A DNA stretch of 64,000 nt, taken from contig NZ_MDEN01000059.1 of NCBI RefSeq assembly GCF_001705435.1, positions 215,064 through 279,063 of the forward strand. Direction: 5' to 3'. The DNA is from Pseudomonas graminis. GTDB taxonomy: Bacteria > Pseudomonadota > Gammaproteobacteria > Pseudomonadales > Pseudomonadaceae. How positions within the stretch are numbered: the first letter of the stretch is position 1; the number at the start of each line of letters is the position of its first letter. The notes under the pieces are model-generated. The model saw nothing but the letters and a program-made list of their open reading frames with translations. It was not told the DNA's origin and ran no database searches. A program made the position numbers and the translations under genes. Below, piece by piece: positions 63,413-64,000 of this stretch.

Positions 63413-63601
63413 TCATGACTTCGCATGAACTTCTCGGATTGGCTTTAGGACCAGCGATCCATCGGCCAACTCAATCCTCAACGAGTCACCGAGACCGATG
63501 TTCAGTGCTTTGAGGACGTCCGGATGGAGATCGATGATGACGTCACCGCTGCCATCCCCTAGATCCTGGCAAACCACTGTTGTTTGAATTGCCTCACTCA
63601 T
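63413..63601 (-). CDS. AbrB/MazE-type antitoxin, orphan
   Basis: 62 residues from ATG 63601: DGSGDVIIDLHPDVLKALNIGLGDSLRIE is the SpoVT-AbrB swapped-hairpin fold, with a short C-terminal tail. Proteins like this are DNA-binding antitoxins, but no toxin gene is seen on either side. GGCCGA-type repeats flank it. Confidence 0.75.
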   Translation of the reverse strand: MSEAIQTTVVCQDLGDGSGDVIIDLHPDVLKALNIGLGDSLRIELADGSLVLKPIREVHAKS

Positions 63602-63925
63602 CGGACGCTCGCTCCATTCTCGGTTGAGGTGCTCAGACGATATCCTACGCGCAGGATTTGCGACTGGCACCTAATGGCCGATAGCTGCCGTTCCGCACGG
63701 AGGAACGGTTCACCCCCCGAGGCTCTGGATCAAAACCGCAGCCAAACAGTGCTCATTTTCTACGGGTAAATAATGAACCTTGTTTATGCATCTCCTTCCG
63801 AGATCTGCAAAACCTGTCTCATGCCTTGGTAGGCCAATTATTGGTGATAACGTATTTCTTACACTGGCAAGTAAAGGCCAGCCTAGCCAGCTAGCCTGAT
63901 TGATTGCGGGCAAACCTGCTCTGTC
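63602..63925. other. Spacer without recognisable gene
   Basis: 324 nt between the AbrB-type gene and the histidine kinase. It contains a GGCCGA repeat fragment (63673-63689) and nothing else that I can support; the few short frames on either strand have no similarity. Confidence 0.5.
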
Positions 63926-64000
63926 TCAGATGACCGCGTCGACCTCTGGAAGAACGTCTCTCGGCATGAACAGCGAAAAAGTTGTGCCGTGGCCTTCCTG
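63926..64000 (-). CDS. Sensor histidine kinase, C-terminal end (partial)
   Basis: 24 codons read leftward from the window edge to TGA 63928-63926. GHGTTFSLFMP is the G2 box that ends HATPase domains of sensor kinases. The rest lies outside the window. Confidence 0.65.
   Translation of the reverse strand, partial: QEGHGTTFSLFMPRDVLPEVDAVI

Noticed and set aside
55036..64000. CRISPR array or cas genes in the island.
   Set aside because: No regularly spaced repeats and no Cas-like proteins were seen; the repeats present are dispersed palindromes.

Overview
The window is a stretch of a Pseudomonas chromosome. The gene order rubredoxin reductase–HU–HDOD–recG–oxyR, spoT–rpoZ–gmk–yicC, rph, crc, pyrE, coaBC–dut–algC–argB, radC, rpmB–rpmG, lrp–dadA–dadX, xpt, rep and comM is the one I know from the pseudomonads (the P. 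aeruginosa PA5349 to PA5290 neighbourhood, read in the same direction). Codon use is GC-rich. REP-type repeats typical of fluorescent and plant-associated pseudomonads are present, but the species cannot be fixed from this alone.

Layout. 0-8 kb: DNA maintenance and stress genes (HU, recG, oxyR) and the exbB-exbD-tonB energy-transduction operon. 8-19 kb: stringent response and nucleotide genes (spoT, rpoZ, gmk, yicC, rph, crc, pyrE). 18-24 kb: the minus-strand coaBC-dut-algC-argB group and radC. 24-27 kb: a repeat-rich spacer, an orphan peptide-binding lipoprotein-like SBP gene and rpmBG. 27-40 kb: amine and amino-acid catabolism (kauB-type aldehyde dehydrogenase, puuB-type oxidase, PauR-type regulator, dadA-ridA-dadX with divergent Lrp), plus an MFS transporter, a phospholipase D-like lipoprotein and a MocR regulator. 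40-53 kb: acetyl-CoA hydrolase/transferase, a sulfur-type MBL/TauE pair, xpt, rep, a c-di-GMP protein, a MATE exporter, a LysR regulator and a chemoreceptor.

At 53.4-53.7 kb lies a decayed relBE toxin-antitoxin module. At 53.8-55.0 kb comM has lost its first 80 or so codons: homology stops abruptly at 55035, just before the Arg-Phe-Asp codons. Everything to the right (55.04-64 kb) is accessory DNA. It holds an HTH regulator, a small unknown gene with a Sir2 deacylase, a BPSL0761-type protein, a class C serine hydrolase, a stand-alone Abi/UG-type reverse transcriptase, two proteins with HEPN-type R-x4-H motifs (one a DUF3644 protein), an orphan AbrB-type antitoxin and the end of a histidine kinase. 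Several cassettes are separated by copies of a TTTTGGCCGA-type palindromic repeat, and the RT/HEPN part (about 59.4-63.2 kb) is visibly AT-richer than the chromosome. I read this as a genomic island in comM carrying candidate anti-phage genes. The reverse transcriptase and its non-coding flanks are the best place to look for a new system.
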